From: Asticcacaulis excentricus
Lineage (GTDB): Bacteria > Pseudomonadota > Alphaproteobacteria > Caulobacterales > Caulobacteraceae
Reading direction: 5' to 3'
DNA: 64,000 bases
Assembly: GCF_003966695.1 (NCBI RefSeq)
Contig: NZ_AP018827.1
Coordinates: 2,358,804-2,422,803 of the forward strand
This document shows positions 62,249 through 64,000 of this stretch, piece by piece. The stretch's first letter is position 1. Each line of letters begins with the position of its first letter. A model generated the notes under the pieces. It was not told the origin of the DNA, did no database searches, and saw only the letters and a program-made list of their open reading frames with translations. A program made the translations under genes and the position numbers.

Positions 62249-64000
62249 ATGAACGCGCTCGCTGAGGTCAATTCGTCACGCCTGTCGGAGGTCAACGCCT
62301 TTGTCGCGCGTTACCGCCGTGAGCGCGCGGCCGCGGCTTCGGTGGCTTTTGAGGCCTATCCCCTGCCGCAACTGGAAAAGCGCATCACTGATGCCCTGTC
62401 GGCGAAGGTGGGATATGCGCTTGATATCAAGTTCGACCTGATCGACCGCGCCAAGATGGGCGGCGATATTGCCCTGCGCTTTCCGCAACTGCTGAAAGAC
62501 GGCGGGCCCAAGGGCTTTATGGCCAACCACCTGCCGTGGATCGTGGACATCCTCAACGGGCCGGACTTTGCCGACGCCATTGCGAAGCTCGAAACCAAGG
62601 GCATGTATATCAACCTGACCCTCTCGGACGGCTGGATGCTCAGCGGGGCGCAGGCCGTGAACGAGATCGGCGCGCATTTCGGCGATTCCGATGCGCTCAA
62701 GGGGCGTTCGGCGGTGGTCGATTATTCGTCCCCCAATGTCGCCAAGACGCTGCACGCCGGGCATATCCGCTCGACCATTGTCGGGCATGTGCTGTCGAAC
62801 CTGTGGGAGCGGTCGGGGGCGGATACCTTCCGCGTCAACCACATCAATGATTTCGGTGGTTTCGGCTTCATGCTGGAAGGGTATCGCCGGTTTGGCGCGG
62901 TCTTCCCGGCGGATTTCGGCGATAACGACAAGCTGCTGGAAATCTACAAGATCCGTCGCTCGGTCGAACGCATCCTCGAAGGCGGCAAGTCGCCCGATGA
63001 ATGGGACGCCGAAGACGCCGCCATTGCCGGGCGATATTTCCAGAGTGCGATAAGTCTGGAACTGTTGAAATCTGCTTTTGCTGAGTATGTGGCGGCCTCG
63101 GATGCCCGATTCCGCGCGCTGGAGCAGGGCGACGCCGAAGAGGTGGCCCTGTGGATCGACATGGTCAAGTGGAGCCTTCAGTCGTTTGAAGGCTTCTATG
63201 ACGCGCTGAACATCCATTTCGACCTCGTCCTGGGCGAAAGCTTCTACTATCAGGCGGGCGACGCCGTGGTTGAAGCGGCGCTGGCGTCGGGCAAGGCTGT
63301 GGTGTTCAGTGAGGCCGATGCCGAAGCCGCCATCGCCATCGAAGAGGCGCGTTTTGCCGCCGGCGAGATTGGCGAAATCGAGCGCGACACCCTGATCAAA
63401 TCGATCCGCAAGGATATCGGCGCGGCGGTGGTCCTGCTCGATAATAATGAGCGCTTCGTGGTGCGTCGTGCCGACGGGCAGAGCATCTATTCGACGCGCG
63501 ATATGGGCGCCATCCAACTGCGCGCGCAGATGTTCGATCCCACTAACGTCTTTTACGTTGTGGGTCAGGAGCAGCAGGTGCACTTCAACCGCCTGTTCCG
63601 CTCGGCCTATGCGACAGGGATTGCCGATGCCGGGAAGACTGCGTTTCAGCACGTCTATTTCGGCTTCTATGTTGATGCCAAGACGGGCAAGAAGCTGTCG
63701 TCGCGTCAGTCGGTGTCCAACGTCATCGGCTTGTTGTCGGCGGCGCAGGTCTATTTCCGCAACCGCCTGTCTGAACGGGTCGATTCGGATGAGGCCGAAC
63801 TGAGCCGTGCGGCGCAGGAACTGGCCATCGGCTCCATCGTGTTTAATGACCTCAAGCAGGACCTGAAAGGCGCAGTGGAAATCGACGCCTCGGATATGGA
63901 TGCCACCATCGCCGGGTTTGAACGCTCAGGCGGGGCCTATGTCGTTTATGCGGCGTGTCGGGCGCGCAGCATTTTGCGCAAAAACGGCGGTGGCAAGGCG
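62249..64000 (+). CDS. argS: Arginyl-tRNA synthetase, divergent form (cut by window edge)
   Basis: An open reading frame of 584 codons from ATG 62249 to the window end without a stop. It is a class I synthetase with SSPNVAKTLHAGHIRSTIVG, where HAGH at residues 169-172 is the HIGH-type motif, and KKLSSRQ near residue 482 in place of KMSKS. N-terminal Add1-like residues 1-150 and C-terminal anticodon-binding helices (SGGAYVVYAACRARSILRKN) fit ArgRS. The segment after HIGH reads HINDFGGFGFMLEGYRRFG, where common bacterial ArgRS has GDWGTQFG, so this is a divergent subgroup and could be a second copy. No good Shine-Dalgarno precedes the ATG; a type B repeat lies 22 bases upstream. Confidence 0.85.
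   Translation, partial: MNALAEVNSSRLSEVNAFVARYRRERAAAASVAFEAYPLPQLEKRITDALSAKVGYALDIKFDLIDRAKMGGDIALRFPQLLKDGGPKGFMANHLPWIVDILNGPDFADAIAKLETKGMYINLTLSDGWMLSGAQAVNEIGAHFGDSDALKGRSAVVDYSSPNVAKTLHAGHIRSTIVGHVLSNLWERSGADTFRVNHINDFGGFGFMLEGYRRFGAVFPADFGDNDKLLEIYKIRRSVERILEGGKSPDEWDAEDAAIAGRYFQSAISLELLKSAFAEYVAASDARFRALEQGDAEEVALWIDMVKWSLQSFEGFYDALNIHFDLVLGESFYYQAGDAVVEAALASGKAVVFSEADAEAAIAIEEARFAAGEIGEIERDTLIKSIRKDIGAAVVLLDNNERFVVRRADGQSIYSTRDMGAIQLRAQMFDPTNVFYVVGQEQQVHFNRLFRSAYATGIADAGKTAFQHVYFGFYVDAKTGKKLSSRQSVSNVIGLLSAAQVYFRNRLSERVDSDEAELSRAAQELAIGSIVFNDLKQDLKGAVEIDASDMDATIAGFERSGGAYVVYAACRARSILRKNGGGKA

Overview
The window is a 64 kb, GC-rich chromosomal segment of an alphaproteobacterium. Gene content points to Caulobacterales, and an Asticcacaulis-like genus is my best guess. 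The supporting signs are dense overlapping operons, a TonB-dependent receptor inside a sulfur operon, a cell-wall hydrolase of the SleB type, an ELM1-family protein, and several families of dispersed palindromic repeats. The genus is inference only. I found no rRNA or tRNA gene and no CRISPR array.

Layout. 1-1060: the start of an exported hydrolase, divergent from a membrane LytTR regulator. 1094-9121: a complete leftward kdp operon (small ORF, kdpF, A, B, C, D, E) for high-affinity potassium uptake; a 138 bp mosaic repeat sits between kdpF and kdpA. 9310-9763: a decayed IS5-family transposase. 9853-22791: a 12-gene leftward operon that looks like a complete organosulfur capture and desulfurisation pathway. 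It encodes a TonB receptor, a substrate-binding lipoprotein, two permeases, an ATPase, an MFS carrier, two SsuD-like monooxygenases, a nitroreductase-family flavoprotein, a class II aldolase, and two proteins that look like ABC binding proteins but lack signal peptides and keep the catalytic Cys/His/Arg/Gly of the desulfinase DszB. This is the most interesting system in the window.

23480-30000: dusA, a retropepsin-like protease, an unannotated small ORF with a structured leader and strong terminator, two tandem exported paralogs of unknown function, a chemoreceptor, and a cell-wall hydrolase. 30552-39030: uvrB, small hypothetical genes, a pterin operon (queD, folB, DinB-like, membrane protein), trxB, an ELM1-like gene and greA. 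39353-43832: two tandem paralogous large membrane proteins (DUF6311-like). 44083-47377: a small lipoprotein, phhB-phhA for phenylalanine hydroxylation, and an M28 peptidase. 47630-51244: a GT4 glycosyltransferase with an extra helical domain, paired with a GH130-type phosphorylase. 51404-58549: a five-gene signalling module (response regulator, triple-receiver hybrid kinase, CheR, receiver-less CheB, second hybrid kinase) with no chemoreceptor beside it. 58736-59762: an AT-rich stretch and a second decayed IS5-family element. 60081-64000: an exported tannase-like esterase, a 58-residue small protein, and an arginyl-tRNA synthetase running off the right edge.

Two mosaic repeat families recur: type A (8803, 51245) and type B (33357, 39216, 62147). 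Most boundaries between transcription units carry recognisable terminator hairpins, given individually below.
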